From NCBI GenBank assembly GCA_905221605.1, contig CAJNDS010001680.1, positions 197,501 through 261,500 of the forward strand: a stretch of DNA of 64,000 nt, given 5' to 3'. Positions 43,378 through 52,079 of this stretch are shown here, one piece after another. The position numbers were made by a program, and so were the translations under genes. Each line of letters opens with the position of its first letter. Within the stretch, counting starts at the first letter, position 1. Under the pieces are notes generated by a model. That model was given only the letters and a program-made list of their open reading frames with translations, did no database searches and was not told the origin of the DNA. This DNA comes from Symbiodinium natans (taxonomy: Eukaryota; Sar; Dinophyceae; Suessiales; Symbiodiniaceae).

Positions 43378-44603
43378 ACACGGAGGGGTTCAGGGTTTAG
43401 GGTTGAAGGCCCTGTTTTCCAAATGTATATACTGGATAAGATACTTATTGCCCTAAACCCTAAACCCTAAACCCTAAACCCCTAAACCCCTAAACCCTAA
43501 ACCCTAAAGCCATATCACTGCCGCACGGTCATCTTTGAGGCCTGCTGGGCTTCGAAGACCCCGAGATCCTGTTGGTTTAGCGCACGTGCCATAGGGTTTA
43601 GGGTTTAGGGTTTAGGGTTTAGGGTTTAGGGTTTAGGGTTTGGGGGTTAGGGTTTAGGGGTTTTAGGACTTGGGAGGTCTATGCTACCAGCCCTACGCGT
43701 CACGGCGACCCCAAAATACCTGCCGCTTGATGTAATGGATGGGGTGGAAACCACAAACATGGCAGCCAATCGGTACCAAATTATCATCTTGTGATAGCTC
43801 AGCTCTTACGGCAGCCCTTTGGGTGACAATCGCGATCAGGACCTATTCTTCGCAAGGAATTAGTGATCTCAGGACTTCATGTCATCCGATATGACCTTTT
43901 AAGGGATTTGGGGGGGGCGGGGGGGTAAGGTGCAAGAACTAGTAAACCAAGAGGCTTGGCTCCAAGCTGGCTGGCCCCAACCAACTCAGTCTCGCCTCCG
44001 ACGCGGTGCTGCGCGGCTGGTACTTTTCTCTTGTTCCTTGGCCCCTCGTTGTTTCAGAAGAGTCTTGCAAAACTGGCCCGGAACAAGCAAGACACCTGAA
44101 CTTGAGCGAGTTTCGGCGAACTTGGCTTGTATAATCCGTTCTTTCATTGGCACTGTGCCACTTTGGCTGTTGTGCTGTCAGGTTCTGGGTCCACAAGCTT
44201 AGGGTTTGGGGTTGAGCGCCTAGGGTTCAGGGTCTAGGGTTTAGGGGTAATGTTGACCTCAAACTGATAAACCCCCCCTCAATTGAGAAACCCCCAAGCC
44301 CAGAACTCAAATATAAACCCTAAACCCTAAACCCTAAACCCTAAACCCTAAACAACCCCCCCCCCCCCCTCAATCAAGGAACCCCGGCCCGATTTCCTTT
44401 TCTGTGGGCCCTTTTGGGTAGGTCAGGGTTTAGGGTTGAGGGTTTAGGGTTTAGGGTTTAGGGTTGAGGGTTTTTGGGTTTAGGGTTTGGGGGCGGCTCA
44501 GGACAGCCCGACCCCCCCCCCCCCCCCCGCTTAAATAGGGGGTCGAGGCGGAAACAAACAAAACTAATTGCGACCGGGGGGGGGGGGGGTTAATTCGAGG
44601 TCA

Positions 44604-44690
44604 ACATTCTACTGACAGTCCTTAAAAGGGGTTATAGCACCCCCCGATTATAATCCCCATGAAGGGCTGTGAGTTTAAGGGGACATCCCA
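44604..44690 (+). mobile_element. Family-2 element, truncated left end
   Basis: ACATTCTACTGACAGTCCTT to GTGAGTTTAAGGGGACATCCCAA; preceded by a poly-G tract. Confidence 0.55.
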
Positions 44691-44798
44691 ATATGAGATC
44701 TGCAGGTAAGCACAGCACTAAGCCCTAAACCCTAAACCCTAAACCCTGAACCCTGAACCCTAAACCCTAAACCCTAAACCCTACATATATCTTGACAG

Positions 44799-44826
44799 CA
44801 TCCCCAACCTTTTGAAACGCCCAAAG
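44799..44826 (+). CDS. Exon 10, copy A: micro-exon IPNLLKRPK
   Basis: 28 nt between TCTTGACAG and GTACTGGAGG. The frame joins exactly to exon 11 (RPK-HEAIRAKSS) when the family-1 element between them is removed. The same length and borders occur in copy B. Confidence 0.45.
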
Positions 44827-45005
44827 GTACTGGAGGTTCATAGGGTTTCGGGTTTAGGGTTTAGGGTTTAGGGTTTCGGGCTACTTGGAGGTTCATGGGT
44901 AGTTCTAAGTAGGGCTATAAGTAGGGTAACAGGAACTGTACTTGGTTCTACCCGTATTCAGGGTAGTTATATCCCCACTTCTAGCTACCCCTGACCTTCA
45001 AGTAG
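44827..45005 (+). mobile_element. Family-1 element(s) forming the exon 10/11 intron, copy A
   Basis: It begins GTACTGGAGGTTCATAGG and ends GACCTTCAAGTAG. It contains a telomere array (44,846-44,880) and a second family-1 left arm (CTACTTGGAGGTTCATGG), so it looks like a nested or duplicated element. GT...AG ends fit a spliced intron of 179 bp. Confidence 0.6.
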
Positions 45006-45324
45006 CATGAGGCCATCCGTGCCAAAAGCTCTGCGAAACCGCAAAGCATAGCGAAGAAGCTGAAGATGATAGCTTGTGCTTGGTGTGGTGTGTGCTGTTC
45101 TCCGTTTCATCGCGAGGGGGGCTTGGCACAGATTTTCTGCAACAATTAGGGTTTAGGGTTTAGGTTTTAAGATGGATAGCCTTGCCATTGGCCTGTCCAC
45201 TGTCCCGCCTGAGGTCCAGCCCGACGCGACGGAAGCCCCCAGCCATGCGTCTCCCAACCGCTTGCAATTCTTCGCAAGCATCCAACGTGTGCTAGTGGAC
45301 CGCCTGAGACTACGCCAGAATTGA
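45006..45324 (+). CDS. Exon 11 (terminal), copy A: HEAIRAKSSAKPQS...VDRLRLRQN stop
   Basis: It begins right after a family-1 element ending TCAAGTAG. The first part carries a Cys-rich word (CAWCGVCC). About 24 bases of telomere-like repeat lie at 45,146-45,169, where copy B has only AAAG. The last part starts at ATG 45,172 (MDSLAIGLSTVPPEV) and ends QFFASIQRVLVDRLRLRQN with TGA at 45,322-45,324. Removing the array joins both parts in one frame. The shared stop and the drop in constraint afterwards mark the gene end. The Cys cluster hints at metal binding but is too small to call. Confidence 0.5.
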
Positions 45325-46990
45325 GCTTTACTCTATTATTGCTTTCTGAGTGTAAAAATTCTTCGTCCAGGGGAACCATGGACTTTGCTCGTGTTCAAAC
45401 CGGCTTGCAGCAACCCAGTCGGGCCTGATAAAGTGCGGTTCATCATACATATACCTGTACGTAGACATTAGGGCTTAGGGTTTTAGGGTTTAGGCCCTAA
45501 ACCCTCAACCCTAAACCCTAAACCCCTCAACCCTATGTATCACGGCGTACAGGCAACACATGGCTTAGGTCGGTAAAGCCCAGTGCCACGTAACGCCGGT
45601 TACCTGGGCATGGTCACTTGTCTCGGTTTCTACTATTTGCTTTAGAACCCACCCCCCCCAAAAAAAAAAACAAAAAGCAAAAAAATGATAATAATAATAA
45701 TACTAAATAATAAATAAATAAAACAATATAAAAAAGAAACTACCCTTATAAGGAAGACTTCTTTTTTTTGGGGGGGGGGGCTCTTAAGCTATTCGTAGGT
45801 TTCGGGTTTCGGGCTCAGGATTGGTGCTGCCGGTTCATCTTCGCAGCCAAAGTAAACCCCAAAGCCCAAACCCCCAAACCCGCTTAAGACCTCCAACCTA
45901 AACCCCTAAGCCCTCAACCACCCATAACCCCAAGCCCTAAACCCTAAGCCCCAAAACCCGGCCCCAGGAGAGATCTGGATTTGGATGTGGTGACGCAGAG
46001 ATGCTGCCATCACCTTACTCTCTCGTGGAAGGATGCTCAGGAGGGTGCTGATCCATCACAACCATAATGCCCCCGCCCCTTTTGCCCCGAAGCCCTAAAC
46101 ACCCATGGAGGGGCACCTTACACCCACCCTAAACCCTGGCAGTTGACAGGAAGAACTGGACGAAGAGCCTTAGCCCGAATCGAATATACCATGTGCCTTG
46201 CGAAGTGGAGTTCAGAGGCAAAAGAATACCCGAAACCGTAAACCCTAACCCCCCCCCAAAAAAAAGCCCTAAGCAGGCATCTTAGCAGCCTTAAAGTGTG
46301 TCAGGACAGCGGTCCAAGCTCAGCCCAGAGCTAATGGAGACTAGGACTAGGATAAAGGGCATCAAACTCGGCTGACACACCCTAAACCCTAAACCCCATG
46401 CCCAAAAAGCACTCAACCCTAAACGGCCCTAAACCATTTTCCGGGTTTACTTGGAGCGGTGCCTGGGTTACTGCTGAGCTTTAAGGTTTCTTGACAGGCT
46501 CGGTAGGCGCTAGGGACATCTCTAATTCCCCCCTTATTTGGGTTTAAGCCGCTCATGTGCTAGGGTTTAGGGTTTAGGGTTTAGGGTGTTTGGGTTTAAG
46601 AGGGGAATATGTTTCAGAGGGGTTTAAGGGCCATCCTAGAAGGGTGTTCTGGGGTCCTTAACGGGGGTTTCAGGGCTTGGGTTGAAGGTTTTTCGTCACA
46701 CATATGACCCTAGACCCTAAACCCTAAACCCTACTGTATACCCTATAAACCCTAAACTTAGTCCAAAGACCTCCAAACCCTAAACCCTAAACCCTAAACC
46801 CCAAGAGCAGGGAGACTCCTGGCTCAAGATTCCCTGTGAGCTGCTGACTGCTGGCCCTGGGACCTGGCGGTCGGAAGCACGAAAACGGGACCTGCATGGT
46901 TTTAGGGTTTAGGGTTTAGGGCTTAGGGCTTAGGGTTTAGGGTTTAGGGTTTATGGTTTAGGGCTCGGGGTTCGGCATCTCATGTTCTGG
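45325..46990 (+). other. Downstream flank of copy A gene
   Basis: After the terminal TGA, copies A and B still align for about 150 bases (GAGTGTAAA.ATTCTT, then CATACATATACCTGTACGTA), compatible with a 3' untranslated region. A family-3 element follows in copy A only, then telomere arrays. Further shared stretches lie near 45,960-46,140 and 46,800-46,980. No polyadenylation signal can be named with confidence. Confidence 0.4.
45627..45799 (+). mobile_element. Family-3 element, copy A only
   Basis: CTACTATTTGCTTTAGAACC to GGCTCTTAAGCTATTCGTAG. A core of poly-C, poly-A and A/T microsatellite. Copy B reads TCTCGGTGTGGGGGTTTCGGG without it near 54,415. Confidence 0.7.
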
Positions 46991-47551
46991 CTTTTGGTAA
47001 GGGTGTTTCTGGACGTCCCGCTCCCCCGGCAGAGGCCCCGATTCTTGCGCTCATGCGGAACATAGGCGCCTGTGTCGCGCGCGCAATGAAGTTGCAATAT
47101 TCTCCACTTAAATCCGACATGCGTGAATCCCCCTATGAGTCTTAGAATACTTTGGGTTTAGGCGGTTTAGAGTTTCGCTGCTTTCGCAATCCCCCTCTCC
47201 ACATGTCAGCATCGCACATGCGTAGAGGCATACTAAGTTGCGCTGAGCCTGAAAGCCATTGCCACATGTGCGCTCAAGCATGTCACTTGCAGCAGTGCGC
47301 TGCGAGGGTGCCGTGATACAGAGAAGTGAAAAGAATACTTTTTCCTGGAGCCCAAATCAGTCCTGGGCTGGGGCTGTCTGCTACAACGCACTTCTTCTCT
47401 CTCACACTCTCTCACCACAGGCCCAGGCCCCTCAAAACCTTACAGGGTTTGGTTTACGGTGTAAGGGGTTTAGAGGTTTACTTGCTTGGGGGACCCTAAA
47501 CCCTAAACCCTTAACCCTTAACCCCTCTTTCTCCCCGGCCTTGAAGCACCG

Positions 47552-47623
47552 ATGTCGTCTGCACCGGCGCTCAATGTCTTGGGCCTGGACGGCGGCAAGC
47601 TACTAGGGCCCGAAGCTGCCCAA
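47552..47623 (+). CDS. Candidate exon 1, copy B
   Basis: The paralogue of the copy A block, with ATG at the same place and the frame kept for 24 codons (MSSAPALNVLGLDGGKLL...). It is followed by a family-1-like element whose left part reads GTCTCCTTGTTGGAGG and whose right part ends GCAAGCAG near 47,815. GT and AG could serve as the intron ends. The start assignment rests only on the conserved ATG. Confidence 0.4.
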
Positions 47624-47641
47624 GGCAGTGCAGGCCCTCGT

Positions 47642-47815
47642 CTCCTTGTTGGAGGTTCAGGGTCGGGTCGAAGTAGGGCAACTGTAGCTATAACTTTATA
47701 CCTTATGCTTTAGGGGCCCGGACCTATAGAGCCTGAACTCTGAACCCTAAACCCTAGGCCCTGAAACAGGCCCGAAACCCTACTGATACCTACCCCAGGA
47801 ACCTGCAAGCAGTCT
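47642..47815 (+). mobile_element. Family-1 element after exon 1, copy B
   Basis: TTGTTGGAGGTTCAGGGTCG to ACCCCAGGAACCTGCAAGCAG, with diverged telomere units in the core. Confidence 0.5.
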
Positions 47816-47972
47816 GTCAACCAGAGGTTGCATCTTTGGGGCCCATTTTAGGGTTTAGGGTTTAGGGTTTCGGGTTTGCCAGTAAAATGTGCCTGGCAGT
47901 TGGGGTGTCTCTCTTTTGAAGCTTGTGAGGCAGATGTCTGCACGGGCAACGTTCATGTATAGGTGGCTGCAG

Positions 47973-48020
47973 GTACCCTGAATGGGGTCATACTCCCATT
48001 GTCCGACTTCGGAGGCAAAA
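47973..48020 (+). CDS. Candidate exon 2, copy B: TLNGVILPLSDFGGK
   Basis: The same block after GGTGGCTGCAG. It continues into an A-rich stretch and then a family-3 element (48,058-48,155) that copy A lacks. The right border is uncertain. Confidence 0.3.
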
Positions 48021-48057
48021 AGCAACCCTCAATCCTGAGCTCTTAAGTCCCTAGACC

Positions 48058-48155
48058 TTGCTTAAGAACCCCGAACAAATAAACAGATTCTTCCTGATTA
48101 AGGGCAATATAGGGATTATCATGTTTTTATTCTTTTGGGGTTCTTAAGCAAATAG
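48058..48155 (+). mobile_element. Family-3 element, copy B only
   Basis: CTTGCTTAAGAACCCCGAAC to GGGGTTCTTAAGCAAATAGTAG, inserted just before the exon 3 acceptor; absent at the matching site in copy A near 38,895. Confidence 0.75.
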
Positions 48156-48179
48156 TAGCTTGCATGAGCCTTCACGCAG

Positions 48180-48272
48180 GCCAGCTGAGACGGCGCCTCT
48201 TGCAGGGGGCGCTGAAGGAGCTCAGCGCAGGGGCAACCGTGCGACTCGTCAACGGGGGCAAGGACCAAGGGG
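48180..48272 (+). CDS. Candidate exon 3, copy B: QLRRRLLQGALKELSAGATV...
   Basis: Bounded by TTCACGCAG on the left and GGTGAGAT on the right, giving an AG-GT bounded exon of 93 nt. The residues RRRLLQG.LKEL.AGATVRLV are kept from copy A. A family-3 palindromic element ends (AATAGTAG) only about 20 bases upstream, and copy A lacks it. Confidence 0.5.
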
Positions 48273-48504
48273 GTGAGATGGAAAGGGCGTGCGGTTGGGG
48301 TTTGGGGCTTGTAGGGTTTTGGGATTATGGGGTAACGGCCGGTTATAGGCCTTATATGGTTATTAACGGGCTTTAGCATTTTTCATGTTTACGGATTTCC
48401 CTGCCTTGAACAAGCCACCTCCTCCCCCCCCCTCCTCCTCCTCCTCCTCAGCCCTGCCGCTCTAAGCCCTAAACCCTAAACCCTAATCTCCCCTCCTCCC
48501 TCAG

Positions 48505-48622
48505 CCCTGCCGCTCATCGCCGAATGTATGGTGCTCTTGGGTCGCGTAGCCAGGAGCATAGGCACAAGCTCCGAACAATGCTTCGTACTCCGCTCGCATC
48601 CTCCGGGTCCCCGCCTTTTTGG
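48505..48622 (+). CDS. Candidate exon 4, copy B: ...PLIAECMVLLGRVARSIG...
   Basis: It starts after CCTCCCTCAG and stays open to the telomere array at 48,623. The acceptor and first bases are present twice: a 16-base direct repeat (CTCAGCCCTGCCGCTC) at 48,447-48,462 and 48,500-48,515, with a short telomere array between the repeats. Two frames are open across the block, and the one giving CMVLLGRVARSIG is preferred because copy A keeps its beginning. Confidence 0.4.
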
Positions 48623-48917
48623 GGTTTAGGGTTTAGGGTTTAGGGTTACCGTTGTACCAGCAGCTGCTTTTTCTGGCATTCCCCACCCAGCCCAGATGTG
48701 TTAGGGTGAGGGAATGGAAATATCGGGTGCCGCGGTAAGTATGCGCAGTACATGCTCGAGTTTCGTTTCAAAAAGAGGGACCCCCCTTACCGCTACTCCA
48801 CTCACTTTTTTTAAATCATATTACTGATAACTCAGGTACGGGCTCAACTTATAGGGCTGGAGATAGTGAAAAGTAGGGTGACAAGTGGGATAGCTACAGT
48901 TATGTGATTTTGGGGGT

Positions 48918-49022
48918 CTTAGTAGCTGAGTGAGCACACTTTGCACTTTTGGGGATACTCTAATCCCTTCTTTATCACTGAAAGAGTACACTTTTGTGGG
49001 GCTTATGAACTCAGCAACTAAG
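48918..49022 (+). mobile_element. Family-4 element, copy B only
   Basis: CTTAGTAGCTGAGTGAGCAC to GGGCTTATGAACTCAGCAACTAAG. It occupies the place where copy A has a family-2 element. Confidence 0.7.
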
Positions 49023-49127
49023 CCGTACTTAGAACCCTACTAACCAAGAGCGACAAGCTCGACTCCTTGAGGAAAACCTCGCCGAGAACACCAACAACAA
49101 ACAAAACCACGACACATCACCCAACAT

Positions 49128-49243
49128 GTCCTACTTGAAGGTTCACGGACCGTTATAAGTAGAGTTACAAGTGCCCTAAGTGAGGTAGGTTATAACACCC
49201 TACTTGTAACCCCACTTGTAACTACCCGTGAACCTCCAAGTAG
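49128..49243 (+). mobile_element. Family-1 element before exon 5a, copy B
   Basis: GTCCTACTTGAAGGTTCACGG to CCGTGAACCTCCAAGTAG, with inner arms TATAAGTAGAGTTACAAGT and ACTTGTAACCCCACTTGTAA. GT and AG are again available at the ends. It is a single unit, without the tandem expansion of copy A. Confidence 0.6.
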
Positions 49244-49271
49244 ACGCCTTCAAGCAGCTGCGAAACGACAA
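49244..49271 (+). CDS. Candidate exon 5a, copy B: DAFKQLRNDN
   Basis: The counterpart of the copy A block, between the family-1 element (49,128-49,243) and a three-unit telomere array. Its flanks AGCTGC...ACGAC recur at the far side of the array in the next block, a loose direct repeat that may be chance. Confidence 0.3.
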
Positions 49272-49293
49272 CCCTAAACCCTAAACCCTAAAC

Positions 49294-49377
49294 ATCACAA
49301 AGGAGCTGCCCGACGACGCAGAGCTTCAATCGCTGGCCTCTGATGGGGCCCTTGAGCTTACAGCCGTTGCTCCTTGA
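49294..49377 (+). CDS. Candidate exon 5b, copy B: KELPDDAELQSLASDGALEL...
   Basis: The frame matches copy A, with the proline codon missing, and ends in TGA at 49,375-49,377 where copy A continues (CCC CGG CCG). The stop may lie in the following intron or mark decay. Confidence 0.45.
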   Translation: MTKELPDDAELQSLASDGALELTAVAP

Positions 49378-49443
49378 CCACTTTGGAAGAGGGCCACTTC
49401 TGCAAAGTTTTGGGAGGACGGAATTTCCATGACAACTGTGCAG

Positions 49444-49538
49444 GTTCCATTCTGAAATTTGTATGGGCCCATATGCTCATACACCACAAGCGGAAGTGTA
49501 CTAAGATGCTGACCAAGGGCCCTGATGTTGCACGACCC
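49444..49538 (+). CDS. Candidate exon 5c, copy B: ...MLIHHKRKCTKMLTKGPDVARP
   Basis: It follows CTGTGCAG and is open to a TAA at 49,539. A GTAAGA donor-like word lies downstream near 49,573, matching GTGAGT in copy A. The first bases are out of frame relative to copy A. Confidence 0.3.
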
Positions 49539-49869
49539 TAAAGTGACCAGCTCAGCAAGAGAGCTCGCGGGGGTAAGAGGTCCAAGCTCCGAGAACGGAA
49601 CATTTCAGGTTTGCCAGCTACTAACAGTCATAATTTCATAGTCCCTAGACAGTCATAGTGGCTTATTCGGCTAGTAGGACCCTACCGGAAGTTGTAATTC
49701 GGGCTGGCGGAGACCATGTCGTATGGGGCCTCGCCTTACACAAAAAAAACATATATATATATATGTATCGATATATACACAATACATATGTATGTATATG
49801 GAAACATGAATATAAAGGAATATACATAGACATACATATATATATATGTATATACATGTATATGTGCCA

Positions 49870-49985
49870 GTGTGTGTGTGTGTGCGTATGTATGTATGTA
49901 TGTATGTATGTATGTATGTATGTATGTATGTATGTATGTATGTATGTATGTATGTATGTATGTATGTATGTATGTGTGTATGTAC
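49870..49985 (+). repeat. TATG microsatellite, about 24 units, in the intron before exon 6, copy B
   Basis: A GTGTGT run passes into TATG units. Copy A has only a degenerate version (41,030-41,130). Both lie upstream of the exon 6 acceptor. Confidence 0.85.
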
Positions 49986-50056
49986 ATAGGTAGCTAGGCC
50001 CATGTGTATGTAGGCACGTGTGTGCATGTGGGATGCCTTCCGCCCGCCTCCCGCAG

Positions 50057-50176
50057 GTGCGGCCAAGCTTCAAGGCAGAGCTTCAGCAGCTCTGCGCGAG
50101 GGCGGAGGAGGTGCAGAGGGGGCGCGAGGAGCGGGAGGCGGTGGAGGGAGTCGAAGTTGAAAAGTTCCTAGGCAAG
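50057..50176 (+). CDS. Exon 6, copy B
   Basis: Same borders (CCTCCCGCAG / GGCAAG-GTTACA) and same 120-nt length as copy A, ending EGVEVEKFLGK. The differences cluster at the end (D/V, M/K, Y/F, D/G) and at LQA/LCA. It is followed by a 98-bp GT...TAG family-1 element (50,177-50,274). Confidence 0.6.
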
Positions 50177-50274
50177 GTTACAAGTACCTAAAGAAGGTTA
50201 GAAATGCTAACCAGTTCGGATTGTAGCTGCCATACTTATAACCCTACTTGTCACTACCATGGACCTTCAAGTAG
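50177..50274 (+). mobile_element. Family-1 element forming the intron after exon 6, copy B
   Basis: 98 bp, GTTACAAG to GGACCTTCAAGTAG, at the same site as in copy A. It was therefore present before the duplication. Confidence 0.55.
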
Positions 50275-50908
50275 CCGAAGCAAGTATGACTTCAAGTCCC
50301 CGTGCCTTCCCTCCACTTGCGTGTGTATTTGGAGCTCCGCATGACACCGGCTAGTTGTCGTGTAAACGCTATAAGCTGAGAAGCACCCCCCATGCCAAAA
50401 AAGCACCTCGAAAAGGTTTTTGGTATTAGGAGAGGGGGGGGGGGGGGGGAAAGGGGGTTCTTATTGTCCAAACAAACAGCCCGTCCTTGTTCAGGGTTTA
50501 GGGGTAGGGTTTAGGGCTTAGGTTGTGAAGGTTCCAGGGACTTGAAGCCTCGGGGGTTGAAGGAGGCTCAGAAGAGCTTGAGTGTTGAGGGTTTAAGGCT
50601 TGAGGTTGTCAAGGTTCTGGGGGGGCATCAAGCACTTGGGTTCTAATGGATCTTGTGAGTTTAAGGGTGAGAGTTGAAGGGTGAGAGTTAGGGCTGAGGG
50701 GTTAAGACTTCAGGTTTCAAATCGTAGCGCTACTAGTTTCAGGATTCGGTAGAGATTTTGAACGGGGCAACTGCTGGACTGGGCTTTGGGGCCAGGTTTT
50801 TTTTCTCCAAATAATAGGGGCATATTAATGGTAGGGGGGAGGGGTTACTCGCACTGGTTCTTAAAGCGTGTCCTTTCTGGGGTAAAGGGTTTTTGGCACC
50901 CTGGTAAT

Positions 50909-51088
50909 CCCACTTGGAGGTTCATAGCACTTATTAACCAATCATAACTGTACTTATAGCCCACTGAAAAGCCCCCTAGGTGCCGTCATATGGTTGTAAG
51001 CACAGTTATAAGTACTTCACCCTTTACCCCTAAACCCTAAACCCTAAACAGCTATAATTGGTTAGTAAGTGCCATGAACCTCCAAGCT
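50909..51088 (+). mobile_element. Family-1 element inserted at the exon 7 acceptor, copy B only
   Basis: ACTTGGAGGTTCATAGC to GCCATGAACCTCCAAGCT, with a telomere array inside (51,028-51,050). Copy A has the uninterrupted site TAATCCCAGGCCAGATG at 42,092, giving a filled/empty pair. Confidence 0.75.
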
Positions 51089-51152
51089 GGCCAGATGAGG
51101 GCGACCGCCGAAAGGTATGTGAAAAGCGGGGAGCTCCTCTACGAGCCTTGCA
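51089..51152 (+). CDS. Exon 7, copy B, acceptor replaced by an element end
   Basis: The same frame as copy A (QMRATAERYVKSGELLYEPC). The natural acceptor CCCAG is destroyed: a family-1 element (50,909-51,088) sits between CCC and GGCCAG. The element's right end reads CCTCCAAGCT, so CCAAG could act as a substitute acceptor. Confidence 0.45.
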
Positions 51153-51281
51153 GGGGGGGGGTTTAGGGTTTAGGCTTTAGGGTTTAGGGTTCAGGGTTTA
51201 GGGCTAGAGTTTAGGGTTTAGGGCAAGAGTTTTGGGTTTCGGGGTTAGGGTTTCCGCGGATCCCTCAAAGTTTGGTGCCAG

Positions 51282-51503
51282 GCAAAGCGGGCCAAGGGAG
51301 CCCCACCACATGCGCTGAGCAAGGATGCAGACCTGAGAGAATCCGGGCTCTCCTTAGGGTTTAGGGTTTAGGGGTACTGTACTTTTGCTTAAGAACCCCC
51401 CCCCGCCAAAAGATACGCAATAATAATCCCTATATTACCCTCATAGGGAAGAATATTGTTTGGGGGGATTTCTTAAGCAAACAGCAGCTTGGGACACGAC
51501 CTG
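51282..51503 (+). pseudogene. Exon 8, copy B, split by a 135-bp insertion
   Basis: The first part (51,282-51,355) ends TCTCCTT. A 135-bp insertion made of telomere units plus a family-3 palindrome follows to 51,490. The exon then resumes GGGACACGACCTG with the GTAGCA donor. CTT is present on both sides of the insertion and once in copy A, as in a short target duplication. Without splicing, the telomere units put stops in all frames. Confidence 0.6.
51356..51490 (+). mobile_element. Telomere units plus family-3 element inserted in exon 8, copy B only
   Basis: AGGGTTTAGGGTTTAGGGG, then TACTTTTGCTTAAGAACCC, an AT-rich core and GATTTCTTAAGCAAACAGCAG. CTT flanks both sides. It shows a telomere tract and a palindromic element entering as one unit, or one after the other. 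Confidence 0.75.
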
Positions 51504-51857
51504 GTAGCATCCATGTGCAGAGTTACACATCATGTAGGGTTTAGGGCAGACGGGTTAGGGGTTTAGGGCTTAGGGTATTTCATGTAAACAACGCATGTCT
51601 AAGTTCTAAAGGGAGTAGATGGCTCATGCGAAGGGTTTGTTGACGCGCAAGGCGCGCGCGTGCTGTTTCCATAGATTTGCTTTCAGCCAAAGGCCGCCCA
51701 ACGTGCAACAACATGTGTAACCAACGCCCCGACGCGAGCATCAACACAACGCCGTAGCATGAAATCCTTCGTTGGCCTGTGCCTCTGTTTGGAGCCTTTG
51801 TTGATCCAGATCTTCGAAATCGCCCCCCCCCCCCCCCCCCCATCATTCCCTCCTAAG

Positions 51858-52068
51858 GAGTACCAAGCTGCTTTCAATGATCTGGTCTTGTGGATTGCCG
51901 AGGACGCCTTAAACCCTAAACTCTGAACCCTAAACCCTAAACCCTAAACCCTAGAGGACGCCCAGAATCAGTGCAAGAGGGCCGCCACCCAGGGAAGGGC
52001 TGAGATGATCTTCGACTTCCAAGACATCTCGTATCGGCACACGCGCCTAGGCTTGAGACTTCGGAACA
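51858..52068 (+). CDS. Exon 9, copy B, same telomere array between direct repeats
   Basis: EYQAAFNDLVLWIAEDA, then 45 bases of telomere repeat between GAGGACGCC copies at 51,900-51,908 and 51,954-51,962, then the downstream part (QNQCKRAATQGRAEMIFDF...). It differs from copy A by an in-frame three-base indel (RFGAHL versus RHTRL). The array insertion is therefore older than the duplication and its length has since changed. Confidence 0.55.
51909..51953 (-). repeat. Telomere-type array inside exon 9, copy B
   Basis: 45 bases, mostly CCCTAAA, flanked by GAGGACGCC on both sides. Confidence 0.9.
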
Positions 52069-52079
52069 GTATGGATGTT

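Larger units (their letters stand above)
38342..45324 (+). pseudogene. Unrecognised multi-exon gene, copy A (candidate exons 1-11, probably decayed)
   Basis: About a dozen short blocks keep a reading frame between the copies, with substitutions biased to tolerated changes and several indels of exactly three bases, as expected of exons. Blocks are 28-155 nt, many bounded by AG on the left and GT on the right. In order they give a candidate start (MSSA...GLDGGK), basic helix-like segments (RRRLLQGVLKEL), a coiled-coil-like segment, a segment AEMVFDFQDVSYRF, a Cys-containing segment CAWCGVCC and a C-terminus VDRLRLRQN. I recognise no known family. Decay signs in copy A are a frameshift in exon 4, a lost GT donor after exon 3 and telomere repeat inside exon 11. 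Exon order and joins are inferred, not proven. Confidence 0.45.
37795..46990 (+). repeat. Tandem segmental duplication, copy A (about 9.2 kb)
   Basis: This segment matches 46,990-55,073 in the same order and orientation. Anchors include the ATG block at 38,342, the block after the acceptor at 38,925, the 120-nt exon at 41,227, the exons at 42,241 and 42,817, the terminal block ending at 45,324 and the closing stretch at about 46,800-46,980. Its right end carries the words CATCTCATGTTCTGGCTTTT directly before copy B starts, so the copies are adjacent. Length differs between copies because of element insertions, telomere arrays and tandem expansions. Confidence 0.9.

Noticed and set aside
49658..50073. 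Tyr/Ile/His/Thr-repeat frames (THTYIHTYI and VCMYVCMYV)
   Set aside because: Encoded by the TATG microsatellite. The same applies at 31,945-32,148 and 40,978-41,243, except for the exon 6 part of the latter.
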